From: Tribonema minus
Taxonomy: Eukaryota > Sar > Xanthophyceae > Tribonematales > Tribonemataceae
Direction of reading: 5' to 3'
Assembly: GCA_017506865.1 (NCBI GenBank)
Contig: JAFCMP010000128.1
Span: forward strand, 1 to 64,000
Length of the DNA stretch: 64,000 nt
Made by a program: the position numbers and the translations under genes. This document shows positions 25,192 to 38,800 of this stretch, one piece after another; the stretch's first letter is position 1; each line of letters begins with the position of its first letter. The notes under the pieces were generated by a model that was not told where the DNA came from, did no database searches, and was given only the letters and a program-made list of their open reading frames with translations.

Positions 25192-28100
25192 TTAGGCCGC
25201 TGCTGCTGGTGGCGCGGAGCGCTGTCGCGGCAATGGTGGCGCTGCTGCTGCTGCTGCTGCTGCCGCTGCTGCTGCTGCTTCAATGACGGCATCGGCCAAA
25301 GGCTGCACGTGAGCGTACACACAAGCACAAGTAAAACGCGTCAGCAAACACACCGGCCTTGGCCTGTGAAAGCTGCTGCGTTCTGAAATGGGATGGCGCG
25401 AAGCAGTCCTGTCGGGTCCAGCATAGCAGGTCAAATTGTAGAGGTAGTCTAGGCACGCAAACCCATAGAGTCCTGCACAACAACGGCGGTCATATATTCC
25501 ACGAGCGAAGCAATACGCTGTCGAGCAGGCTGGCGTTGGTAGCATGCAATCAAGACTATTCCAAGTGTCTTTCCAGCAAATATCTTGTGATCCTTCAAGT
25601 ACATTTCTTCAAGTATAGAAGTATCCGCTAGGCATCCTGCATCAAGTATAGAAGTATCCGCTAGCAAGGCATCCTGCAGCATGGAACACGGCTTCATGTG
25701 TGGCTTACTGCTGGTGCCAATGCACAATCCATGCAGAGAGCTTGGCTTAGGTGGCATGACCTTGAGGTACAGCTGTTTATTCCTTTATCGTATGCATATA
25801 CCTCACACGTACCGTACCTCGTACACCTGCTTGTTGATGCAGACAAACATGACAGCGGACACTGCGGCAATACGCTGTTGACCCACCGCTAAAATCGGCA
25901 GATTAAACACCATGTTCGCTGCAATCTGTACCTCTAATTGGTCAAACTTCTGCAACAACAGCGTGGTCCAGAGTACTTGATTGTAAGCAGCACGAACAAT
26001 CAAAATGTGCTCTGGTCAATTGGATGGGTGTTCAATTTGTCCCTAATTAGAAAGCCATATTCTTTGTGGTGCCAATGTGCGCACGGCACAGTTGCTATGC
26101 GAATAAAAACGATGTCCGTGTCACTGAACTTCATGTACTTGAAGTATGCAGCAATTTACCTGCCACGAGTTGAAGCGCTGGGCTCTCCTGACGAGCGCTG
26201 CTGCACTGCTGTGTGGAAGCGAATGCCCAGCGTCCGCCGCAAGAAAAGTCTCAATGGCGCTCCATATCTGCACGAGCAAGGAAGTTCATGGGAGAAGCAT
26301 GCTTTGAGCCATCGCCCCTGCTTGAGCACCAGGACAATGCATGCCTATGCAACACACAGCCAAGGCTGGTGTGAAAGTGGCGGTACTGTCAGCAGTTGTC
26401 GTCAGCCCAGTGAGCTGACGCATGTTGCAAATGACTGATGTAGTAGAGCTGCCTCTGCGGCTACAGGCGCGCAGCTGATGGTGTCCATACACACGCAACA
26501 TGATGTTGCTCTACACAGTGCTCTGCTGAGCATCATCAGCAGCCTCCGTGAGTCCCCTGTGCCTGTCTCAAAGTAAACCAGCCAGCGTCATGCCCCGCAT
26601 GATGGCGAGACACGTGCACCTGCGGTGACGTAAGTACAATCCCGAGCTACACATTGCTGCGCTACCAATCTCGACAGCAAGCAAACGTCAGCTGAGCCAG
26701 TGCTGGCATAGTGACAAATGACACATGTGCACACTACCAGCTGTTGTGGCTTGAAAAGGTGAGCTGTTGAGAATCCCACAATCGTACTGCAAAAAAGTTT
26801 GTTATGTGCACTTGTTCGTGCAGCTTGGGCAGTCCTCGTCGCCACTTCTGTCTGCAGCAGAGTGCCCAAGGTAGTACTGCTGCAACCGTGTTGTCAATAT
26901 GGTCCCAAAAAGTGTGGAGGGAGTGAGTACTGCCACCTCTGCTTGGCTTCTTGAAGACTTTGATTGCCAGCACAGCATAACGCGTCATAATCCACAACAC
27001 CCTGCATATGCCACCACGCATAATCTTGGCCAACACATGCTTGCATGCACGGCAAGCCCGGGCGCCCACCAGAGTCTGTCAAATAGCCCTGCAAAAAGTT
27101 GCTGCACTGCTTCAACTTCACGTTGATGCCGGCAAAGCAAGTGATGCCGTCACGACAGGCTTGCTCACATGAGCCGTTGCTCTGACCGCCAGGGAATTTC
27201 TAGCACTCAGAGCGTGTCTGATGCCAAAGGCACGTAGCCGTGCTTCAACCGATGGCATGCAACAAGTTCACAAAACTATTTATATGTCAGAGTGGTACAA
27301 CTTTGCGTGGGCAGCCGTTGTGAAAAAAACATGTCAGCAGCGCACTCACATGTGCCGCTGAGCCGGGTTGCTGCACTAGCAGCACGCCACCACCCAGGGC
27401 CTGTCTGACGCCAGCGCTCGCATCGCCGTCGCCGCCATCAGACGGCAGCGGCGGCGCGCCCACTATCTCTTGCACGGGCGGTATGTCGGACGCCACGACC
27501 GGGCAGCCGCACTGCTCAGGCAGCAGCGAGCAGCGGAGTGTCACCGTCAGCACTAGTCAATGTGTTGCTTCAAGTATCAGGGTTGTCTGTCATCTTTAAC
27601 AGGCGACACTCTACCAGTGTCGGGCAGCACCAGCAGCGCGCCTCCAGCATACTGCGCCCTCAAGACCATGCTGCAGGGGGCTCTGGGCAAAATGCTTTGA
27701 GTGTGTCGCAGTGCTCTTGTGGCCATGTGCATAAGCGCTGTCAAAACGAGCAGGCTGAGAGCTCACGGGGCTAGATGAGGTTGCTTGTGCCGCATTTTCA
27801 ACACTAGCAATAGCGGCAGGCTGCGAGATGTGATGGAGAGGTTGTGTGCATTGATTACATTGAGTCATATGCCAAGGCAGCAAAAGGGAGTTAGCTTGCT
27901 TGAATCCCCCAGGCCTGGCGGTGAATGTCACAGTAGGTGTTCTAGTGCGGCCTTACTCTTCCAAAAGGCAGCAGGCACTAACGCAGGCAGGTCTATGATG
28001 AGCTGGGTTGCAAGGAAGGTGGTCAGGAGAGTGACTGCAACACCTGCTCGCACGCAAACTGATGAGCTGGCCTCGAAAACGAAGTGCAGCTGTGCGAGAT

Positions 28101-31100
28101 CGGCCTGTGCGTCAGAGGCAAATGGGTACTGTACCCACGTCTGATGCTGTTTCCCACACACATGATGCTGAGAGACAATGCATGTGTACAACAGTATTTT
28201 GAAGCTTTCGTCAGTATGCTGCAGCTGATGCCGCCCCGTTTGACTTGATTGCCGCTAAAGTCATGAGGCTATGAAAGCAATCAATGCAGTCGATATTGGT
28301 ATGCGTAGACGCCCGGAATGCACATGCCACATGTATGCGAACCGCTGCTACGCGACCCCACACCCGGCAAGCCCATCAGACCCCACCGGACAAGCACAAC
28401 GCACTGCAAACTGTCACTATGACTGTCTGCTGACTCTCTGCAGCCATGCACATGCGCTGCGCCGACGGCACCATCTTCCGCAACACCGAACTCAAGTCTC
28501 ACCACAAGCCAACCACTCTTACCCTGACTCTGACCCCAACCCAAGACTTACCACAAGCCTACCACACTCACCCTAACTCTGGCCCTAACCCTAACCCTGC
28601 AAGCTCCCGCCATCGCCTCCAGCACCCCAAATTCCTCGCTACCATATAACCGAAAGCCTGACCCTAACCCTAACCCTAATCCTAGGAGCTCACCGCCATC
28701 GCCTCCAGCACCGTCAGCCCGAACCCCTCCGCGAGCGCCATGTGCACGTGCGCAGCGGCGCCGCTGTAGAGCGCTGCCAGCTCCCCATCGCTCAGCCCTG
28801 CCACATGTACAAAAGGCACATGCAGCAGCGCTCCACTCCTCTCCGCGGCGTCGGGCGTGTGCCCCCCCGCTAGCACCAGCACCACGTCTTGGTCGCCGCT
28901 ACCAACGCATGTGTCACTGGCATCGAGTTCAGCATCGCCATCAGAATTGCCGCCGCTGCCGCAGCTGTCGCCGCTGCCGCTGCCGCCGCCGCCGCCGCCG
29001 CCGCAGCCCAAATCATCAAGGCTGCTGCTCCCGGTGCCATCGCCGCAGCGCCCGTTAACCCTAGCAGTAGGTTTAGAGCCATTAACCCTAGCACTAGGGT
29101 TAGAGGCACCGTGGCGCAGCGCCGCCGCCACCGCCGCCGCGTTTTTGTAGCCCAGCCTGTATCCCACAACGAGCACATATTGCGCGCATGCGGGTATGCC
29201 GAGACGCTCGCGTGCGGCTGCTATTTCGTCGTCGGATCGGCGGCGGAACACGCTTGTGTCGATGGCGTTGTGCGCTGCGAACACGGGCGCGCGCGCGGCG
29301 ACTGCGGGATAGAACTGCGCAAACTCGGTGGCCGTTGCCTGCGCACGAGGCAGAAATGAGGTGGGTATTGGGGTGAGGATTGAGGTTTGAAGTTCTGAGT
29401 TCAATGACAATCAAGGTCAAAGAGGTTTAAGACCAGGTTCCATGGCCTGTTTGAAGGATCAATCAAGGTCAGGGTTCGCAGCTTGTTTGTGAGGCAGGGC
29501 TGGGACAGGCAGACAGTGCTCAGCACTTGTCCATTGCGGCATGGCAGCGTGCCGATTCGCATGTGACGCGATGCTGCATCGCAATGTACCAGCAGCAGCG
29601 CCAATACAGCACCCAGGCTCAGGTACGCCATTCCATTCGTTTTGCTTGTCCATGAGGTATACCTGCCTAACCCTAACCCTCACACCTGCCTAACCCTAAC
29701 CCTAAGGCTGTCCACCAGTGGAGTGGGATGGGCGGCAAGATCCTGTGCAGTGACTTGCAGTTGTGAAGCAGCGCCGTCAATTACTTCTTCCTTCACGCTA
29801 AAAACAACAGGACATACATGAACTTCAGCATCACAAATTGTGGTATTGTGCCCGACTGCCAGGTATGACAGCTGCTGCGGTGTGAGCAAAACTCATGTTC
29901 TGCTGTTATGTGCGTTCATCCACTCATGTATTGTATATAAAGAGCCCGCACTTGCAGCACTACTGGCTCAAAAATTGTAAGAAGTGACTTGTAATGGTAC
30001 ACCTGCAAACAATGCACAAATCATACAGAAGTGACCCAGTGTCTTCAACAATAAGCAGGGCTGTCCTGCAAAGTTGTAGCTGACAAGCGCTCGCAATTGC
30101 CCAACCCTACTTACTGGCGCAGTGTCACATTCCATACAGTATGTGCGGGTGCGCCTTTGTTTTCAACATGACTAGGGCTGTCTGCTGTGAAATCTAAGTT
30201 CATCGAGCGCTAGCCCTCCCTCTGTATAATCCTAGTTACTGACACATTGTTTCAGCGCAACCGATGCGAGCATTTCATGCGCACGTCCATGATTCCCATA
30301 CAAGCAGGACTGCAAGCTGCAATCGTACTCAGCAATGAGCTAGCCCTTGTCTAACCCTAGTTGCTGACGTGCTGTCTCACCGCGCTGACAGTGGCGATAG
30401 CACCGGCAGCCTCTATTGCATCCTGCCTGCCAGGCCATGGCGGTTCGTCCATGTCCCAGCGAAACCGCTCCGGGATGACATCGTGCAGCAGAAAAATCTG
30501 CAGCGGAGGCAGAAACAGCGGGACCTTTCTTCACACAAGTTGCGTGACGTTTGCATGTGCCTTGGGACGATCTGTTGTCAGCATCAGCGAACACGCGGCG
30601 AACACACGCAGAGTGTTCATTTGTTGGCCTGCACTTGCAAAGATCCACAAACCAAGCCTTGAATACAGACACGCTTGCATTGCGGTGAGCCAATACCCGC
30701 GGTATTTAGTGCATGTTACACTTAAGCCGGTCTGCAACACCGCGCGTCTAGTCTGGTGTTTGTTGCACTTCGATGTGAAGACAGTGTGGCGCAGCGCATG
30801 CATGCGCAAGTTGAAGTTCTTGACGTCTTCTTTGCAATGTGTTCAGGCACTTCTCGCGCAAGTTACTGCCGCAACAACGCTCAGCACTTGATGCTCATCA
30901 TTGCCAAACTCACCGTTTTCACACCGGGATCTGCATACTCCCCAGGCGACGTGTGCATGGTGGATACAAATGTCAGCTGCTCGCCAAATGTCCCCCTGTG
31001 TCCCCCTGCCGCCCCCCAAATTTCCCCAACGCGCCTGAGCGCTGCTGCAAGCATGATCTGATCGCTGCTGTGACCGTACTGCTCGTGGCGTGGCGGCACT

Positions 31101-32851
31101 GCAACAATGGAGACCTTTCTTCGAGACCCAGAAGAGCGTTCTGGGAATGGTCCTGGCAGGGAACTGTTGGCAGAACGTTCTTGGGAAAACACGTTGACAA
31201 TGACTGGCGGCAGCGCGCCGGCACTTGCGCCAGTTGCGCCTCGGTGGAGCAGGGTGACACAGTGGCCATCCAGCTCAGCGAATCTGCAACACAGATAGAT
31301 GCACATGAGCAGGGGGGCGCGGGATCACACTGATGCTGGCAGAGACTGTGTCCTTTGTGATTCATGTGCGTTGTTGCAGTGTGGTGACATCTTAGCCATG
31401 CTATGTGCGTCAAAGGATTCACAAGTGCGAAAGGGAGAAAATATTACATTCAATTTGTAGAGATTAACGTACTGCAATGTCTATGTCACTGTGCACGCAG
31501 CATGGCTTCTGGTGCCTGCGCAAGAGGCCAGGAATGACTGAATGCCACGCCCTTTGAGCATAGGCATAACGCAGCTGCGGCTGACCACAAAACCAGTGAG
31601 TGCATGATGCGGCTCACCATGACACGGTGCCATGCATAGACCTCTGAGCGCCACAAGAATGGAATTGTTTTCAGAGCATACACATCCCAACAGACGAAGC
31701 CCCATGACTACTTCAAATTGAAGTAGTTTGTAGTATTCGCATCTCTGACACTATTGACAGCAATTGAGGAACGGCAGAGCGCTGTTAGTGGCAGCAGGGG
31801 GGCTGCCGGTGTATGTGTGATAAGGTGCAAACGGCACTGTTGAGTGCTTGGCGCTTAACGTCGAGTTGCAGCCTCGCGCACCTGTGTACGATTGCCGGCA
31901 GTACGCCCTCCCAAACGCGTGCGATGCCCCTGTGCTTCGACTGCAGAAACAATTCGGCGGTCAGCGGCGGGTCAGTGCTGAAGCTGATGCACAACAGGCT
32001 GATGCAGTTCGCAGTTTTTACTTTTTTTTTGGCGCCGCAAGCGAGAATTGCCAAAAAGTACTTGCCAAGGATTCGCAACCTGAAGAAAGAAGGACCAGGA
32101 AGTGGCTGTGCTTCCAGGCAAAAGCGCGCGCGGTGGCTGTGCTATACATGGACATGTTATCGCTTGAAGTTTGAAGACGTTTGTCAAATGCGAGTTGCGT
32201 GAACGCCCACTTCATGCATCAGTATTGCACACGTCAAAGCTGCTCTTGCGTCAATCGGGGTTAGCGCTGTTGCCCAATTGAGTTAACCCTAACACTAATC
32301 CTAAGCACAGTGCTGTTGCCACCTTCCTTTCACTGGTGCGCACGAATGGAAACGCACTACAACGGATCTTCAGCGGGCCTCGGTGCTACATTGCCGCTGC
32401 ATCGCCGAAGCAACTTCATAACAATGGATGCCATGGGCAAGACTGACAACACTGCGCTGCAGCAAAACTGCATCGAAAATACAAGTCGTGCTGTACTACT
32501 ACACCAACTGTGAAGGCTCACTTTAGCCTGGAACACCATGCCATCCACCACCAGATGTAGCTTGCCGCACGGACTCCCCCCTTGAAGTTCCCCTTGAACT
32601 TGAACTTCATCTTGAACTTGAAGTTTGCCTTCACCCCCCCCCACCACGCCCCCGCCTTCGTCCACGTGTGCCACAGTCAAGGGGTCCCAGGGGGGCGGTA
32701 GGGGGACAGGGGGCACCCCTGCACCAATTGCGCTGTGCGAAGCGGTGTCGACTATGGTGGCGTGAAGTCGGGGCTCCGCTGTGGGTGCGTTGAGCCAGGA
32801 GAAGTGGTCGCTGAGACGCGTAGGGAGCGCTGCTGCCTGCAGGGAGTGCCA
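25192..32851 (-). CDS. Giant gene module 6: GT4 glycosyltransferase
   Basis: Exons 32851-32522, 31940-31882, 31283-30914, 30497-30381, 29338-28694, 27511-27350 and 25302-25192. The N-terminal Rossmann half has LHLVVDGMVFQ, HRGIARVWEGVLPAI, CVTLLHRGATG, TFVSTMHTSP and IFLLHDVIPERF. The C-terminal half has VFAAHNAIDTSVFRR, YVLVVGYRLGYKNAA, VVLVLAGG, LSDGELAALYSGAAAHVHM and AEGFGLTVLEAMACGCPVVA. The E-x7-E signature of retaining GT4 enzymes (E-GFGLTVL-E) is intact and is followed, across a splice, by CGCPVVASD. A Gly/Ser/Asp insertion of about 70 residues sits between strands in exon 29338-28694. The last exon is short and Ala-rich, so the end of the fold may be incomplete or degenerate. Confidence 0.82.
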
Positions 32852-35800
32852 CTGAAAGGGAGGAGGGGGGGGGAGGAAGGGGGGGGTAAATATGAGAAGG
32901 GGGGGGGGGGGGGGTATAAAACACTTGTTCACAAGCCTGAAGAAGAAGGTTACATTAAAATCAAATAATGATGAGCAAGAGCGAAGGACGAGGTGGGTAA
33001 TCCGTTCAAAGCACGCACTTCAGATACTGGAGTTGACAGATGACACTCTCCGATCATGGTTACAGCTGTTGTCAAGTCTGAAGCAGAAGGCCTGCAGTCA
33101 AAGAATGATGAGTAAGAGTGAAGGACGAGAGGGGGAGTCAGTTTCTAAGGACGCATTTCAGAAACTCGAGTGGACAGGTACAAGCTGTCTGAGTGTTCTT
33201 ACCTCTTGCAGGAGCCGTCCCCCATATCCATAGAATTTGTCCTTGAACTCCACCTGGCGTGGCAGCGCATATGCGTAGTGGGTAAATACCTGCGGAAAGA
33301 GGGCAAAACATGAAGTTAGTTCAAAAAGCGTTTGGCCACAATGAATGCATGCTTGGGGTTGGCAATCATTTCATGCGCCAGCGTCAATTGTGAAGCACTG
33401 TTCTGTGTGAAGCAACAGTCAGTGCTGGCAATTTCTTCGGTGAACTGAGTTAACGTCATGCTAGCCTGGTGGTACTCAAGACAAGCGGGGCAAATAATGG
33501 TGGTCGAAGGAGAATGATTGCAAGGTAATTGGCCATGATTGACTGGGGTGCAGCAAAAGCGTCTGCGACTAACGGGAATTACAGTGCGCTAGTCCATGTC
33601 GAGTGGTGGTGGGTTTTGCGGGCACAAGTGATGTTACCATACCGGGTAATTAGCGGTTCACAGCGGCTTGACACAGGCAATTCAGTTCATGTCAAGACAA
33701 CATGCCTGGAAGTGCATCCAGCTACTTTTATCATCCGCCCCCCCAATCACTCCTGCATTCAGTGGTCATGCCGACATCCAAAACTGCAGCCGCAGACCAA
33801 CCGAGCCTTCACAATGGTGCTTTTCGACCACTTTTTGCTTTATTATTGTTATTGTTGATGATGTGGAGATTCAGGATGGCAGAGGCGCACATGCATACAG
33901 CGCAGGGGTCATGAAAGCTTACCAGTCCATGGGCAGCTGTCTCCTCCTAAGCAAGAGCACCACCAACAGCAGCGTATCAACAGCAGTGCAAGGACATCTT
34001 GTGAGTAGCGTGATGTCATTTTGTCACCAAAGCTGCTGAGCTCCAATGTTGCTGAATACAAGGGTACCGGGGCCCAGTCCCAATGACACTCTTCCTCGCA
34101 ATAATAGCGTGGAAGGCACATACGCTTCATGCATACTGAGGCTCACGGACAGCTGCCAGGCGCAACTTTGGGTGAGGGTTGCGGGTAAACACTAGGTGCA
34201 GGGATGATGTGCATCATGCACTGCGTGACAATGCGCAGGTTACATGCAGGTAGGTGCACAGCTGCGCAGCATCCCCCACTTTCAGACAACACTGTAAGCG
34301 CTGTGCTGTCGAGTAACCCTAACCCTAACCCTAACCCTAACCCTTACCGCATCCCAGACCAGCCACACCTCGCGACTTTGGCTTGGGCGTATATGCGTGG
34401 CACACATGTATGCGTCCAGAGGCTGCTATTGTAACACACAGCACGTACACACTGACGATCACAGTAGCGCAGCCCGGTTGTTGTCTGGTGAAAGGGTAGA
34501 CATAGTTGGGGTCGCGTACTGTGCATGTTGACAGGATGATGCTACAGTTGCACTTCTGTGTAAGTGATGTGCATCGCCAGCACACTTCAACATCTGGCAG
34601 CAACCAGTTGATGTCAGCTCCCTATTGCTTTCCCTCCCCTTTGTAGTTCCTGCACTGCTGCCCAGATTGCAAACCGTTGGCAATCTGCACTCAAATCTGA
34701 CTGACCTTGCGGTTGGATGAGCATACTAGACCCCTGCTAGTAGAAGCAAGGTCCCAAGGCACCTATTTCGCAATTTAGAGAGGCGTTCATCAAATGCTTC
34801 TTTGGCATCTGAGCATACTACACCCCTGACTACAGGGGGTCAACTACACCCCTGACTAAAGGGGGTCAAGCCAGACAGGGGTCAGGCCAGATAGGGGTCG
34901 GGCCAGATGATTCACATCCTGCAGAGGCCCTCATCAAATGCATAATCTTAAGCACCTGTGAGAAGCACATGTCGCCCCCCAGAATCTCCCACCCGCTCCC
35001 CTTGTCGACTGCGAGAGCGGGAGGTGCATGTTCCAGCCACGCGACAGCGGCGGGGGCGGGGGGCAGTACCCATGCGCGCAGCCACTCCGTCTGAGCGTTG
35101 TGACCGTAACCCCCTGTGGCAGCGAGCAACGAATGTAGCGATCAACACATGTGGCAGCGATCAACACATGTGGCAGCGAGCAACACGTTTGGCGATGGTG
35201 CATGCTCAGCGTGCGAAATGATCGGCAAAACCAATGGACAGTCGAGCAGTCTCGATTGAGGCGTGCATGCTTCGGATTGTCGATAGACGAACAATGAACA
35301 ACAGAGCACTCTGGATTGAGGCGTTCATGGCTTGGGTTGACGAGTTTGAACACGTGCGCCTGTGAGATTTACGGGGCTGCACTGGGGCGCAGAGTTAAGT
35401 TATTGAAGTTGGGCGCGGCAGCAGGCAGTGTGCATGGCGCACCGCCGATAGGCTGCAAAGTTGAATTTACATGACAAGGAACTCAGGAACTCTGATGGTC
35501 ATCAATCATGCGCCAGAGACAGTGATGGCAACAAAGGCTAGTTGAAGCTTGTGTGCAAGAGAGCGCTGCCGCGCCTGCTGTGTTGCTTCCAGGCAGCGCA
35601 ACGGCGCGCACGATGCAGCCCAGGTAAGTTGTTTCTGCACACAAACGTGTGCTGTGATCCCACACGTGCTAAAAGCAGGAATTTTCGTGCTGCTGGCACT
35701 CAGCGCCTGACTGATGCTTCCAGGCAGCGCAACAACACGCAAGATAAACCCCAGGTAAGCTGTTTCTTTACACGACTGTGTACTGTGAAGCAACACATGT

Positions 35801-38800
35801 TCAAGGCAGGAAATTGATTTCTGCTAGCACCCAGCGCCTGACTGATGTACACCGTTACATCCGAGCCTTAACTTCTACCCAAACCACGGAGCGCCAATCG
35901 CTTCCCTGATTCCCCCCTGCAGAGGCCATACGACTGACGACGCTGAAGCAAGTGAGTATACAGCAGCAAACGAGTCGGCAATGCCGATACATGGAAACAA
36001 ATGACAGTGACGCACGATCGCCCACCTGGAGTTACAGTGACGCGATCGGGCCCGATGAAGAAATGGCAGTTGAAGTAGGCGCAGCGCTTCCTTCTTGACG
36101 CTTGCGTAGCTGGCGCACCTGCGCAATGCAATGCGCACCGGCCGGCACGGGTCAGCTCAGCTCAATTGACACTGTCAGGCAGGCATCTATGCCGCTTGTA
36201 CAAAGCTGTGAGTAATATGCATTTTCTAGGATGCTACGCTTACATGTTGAACTGAGCTGCGGCTGCTGTCGATCGCAGAAGTTTATCATTTTTTTGCGCG
36301 TGGTCAATTTCAGCTGCATACGTGCAGAACGCTTGCTTGTAAACTGCGACAGTGATCCTCGTATGGCACACTTGCAACGACTGGTGTTGCAGGCTTGAGT
36401 TCGTTTGCATACCTAAGCGCCTCATGCTTGACATGAGTTCAAAGTCGGAACGCATTCCAAGCTGCTGTCTCTCATTCCCCGTCTCCGCTCATCATGCCCA
36501 TGCAGCTCAATAACTTCATGTACTTGCAGTACTGACGCGCAGCCTAGCCCATCATACCTGCGTCACCGCCTGCTCCAGCGGCTGGCACGGCGCTGGCAGT
36601 TTCAGAGGACCGTTCCAGGAACATTCTGCGCAAATGCAGCAGCTGCTCAGCAGTCCAGAGCTCGTCTGCGTCAATCTGCAACACCAAACAGCCGCTTGCG
36701 CCACCATCTAGAGGTATCTCTCTACCAATGCTGCCGCTGCCACGGTCAGCACGTGCGCCGCCGCGGCAACTGCCGCCATCGCCGCCACCATTGTAACTGC
36801 TGCTGCTGCAGCAGCTGCTGCCGCCACCGCTGCTGCCGCTGCCGCTGCTGCTGTCGCTGCTGCCGCTGCTGCCGCTGCTGCCGCTGCCGCTGCCGCTGCT
36901 GCCAGGCGGAGCGTCAGTAGCCGTGGTCATTGCAAAGAGTGCAGCGTTGGCCATCTGCAGTTTGTCGCGCCAGCTGCTGCCTGCGGGCTGGCGGTGAATG
37001 TGGACGTTGGTGCGTTCGCTGGCCGCCCAGTCCAGGTACTCGCTGGGAGAGAATGGCAGCGAGTCGCACAGAAGGGGGAGTGAGTTGCAGTCGGGGCGCA
37101 AGTGCAACAGGTGATTGGCGAGCTTTATGGCGGCGAACATGATGCCGCCGTGATTTTGCCTACGGTCTTTTTGATGAAGCAGGCGTTGGAGGCAGAGCAC
37201 GGGCGCGCTAGTAGGCGATATTGTTGTTCATGCCTTTCAAGGGCTGGGGATTGTTGCGGTGAGGTGGAGGGGGAATTGCCCCCCCCTGCCTGATTAGCCT
37301 GCAATGTGGATAATCCCAAGCAGCTGGTTGCAGTAAGCGTCAGCAACCGGACAGCTTTTGTAAGCCAGCAAGCGCACCAGGGTACTGGTTTTGCTGCTAC
37401 TTTGCCTTTCCTTGTGACTGCATTTTGTACCGTAGCCTTGCACCATTCACAGAGTACTAAGGACGAATTCTCAAAACCATCAGCGATTAGCAGGCAGGAA
37501 ACAATTGCAGAAGCCATGCCCCTAATCAGGAGCGTCAAATGCATACTGGCAGACAACGATTACGCCTGAAGTTTTTCAACATGTTAACAGAAGTAATAAC
37601 ACAATCTATGACTGTATTGTGGTGCGTGTGTGTTGAAGAGAGTCTTGAGCATCAGGAGGAGTCCTCAGCGCGTACCTGGTGCAGTCCACTACTGTTTCTA
37701 CTTCAATAATACATGCAAAAGAGATCCTTGTGCATCAGGAATATTCCCCAGCGCTCACCTAGTGCCGTCCACAGACAGACCATCAGCTGAGCGGTGCCAC
37801 CCATCCAGCGTCTCCGACGAATACGGCCGGCGCGCATTGGCACGCCCCGAAGCCACCCCTTCAACCACGTGCCACTGCCACCAGCCCCCCCCCTTGGGCC
37901 CCTCTTGAGCCTCCAAAAGGGTCGAAAGCTCGTCGAATACAGGCAGGTGGTACGCAATGAAGGGCTGGGCGTTGAGGGCCAGGGTGAAGAAGCAGAAGGG
38001 GAGGTTGGGGGGGGGGAGGGGGGGGAGGGGGGAGTATGGGGGGTCTGGGCCTGCAGCAGCAACAGATGTGGACAAAATTTGACATGGTTGATGGTGATGT
38101 TTTGTGGCATGCTGACTCCACAAAAACGAGAGCCTGTGCAGTGGCCGTAACATGTGGCTGCAGGGTCGCGTGCGACCCTGCAGCCACATGTTAACGACGC
38201 TACAGGCGATCAGTCAATCATGCTCAATGCCATGCTGACAGGTCGCCCATTCACGGTGGTACGTATACTTCAACAGCGATAGTGTGCCTCTCGGCGCATT
38301 TGAAGCGCGTACGGCCGCTAGTCACCAGTACAAATGGCAGCCGATGTCTTGGCGTATACGCGCGGGATGTAGGTTGCACAGCTTCTACCCGGGGGCACAG
38401 CGCAAACACCAGCACCATACGATAATCTACCCCCAATGCAGAGTGTACTCACTTCAATGTCCTTGTTGCCCAGCCCTTGGCTGTCCCCCTGAAGTCGATC
38501 GCCGCAACTGCCCGTGCCCCCGACACAGAATGTAACTGTCGCCCCGCACCCGAGGGGTTCGGCTCCAGGCAGAGCAAAGGCGGCAACGCTGAGGGTGTAT
38601 TCACCTGGTGCGGAGCGAAAATGGGGGAAGATGCATCCGCGGCAATTCAGATGTTCAAGTCAATGTAGACATCAGCAGGGTAGTTGATTTGTAAATTGAA
38701 CATGCAGGTGAACGCAACACCGGTTTATGAATGGCACCAAGGTCCTGGGTGCACAGCCAATGTGATAATGTGGTGTAACAGTCAAGTCAGGCTATAGAGC

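Noticed and set aside
35115-35190. CRISPR-like short repeats
   Set aside because: Units of about 21 bp are directly tandem without distinct spacers; an ordinary minisatellite in a nuclear intron.
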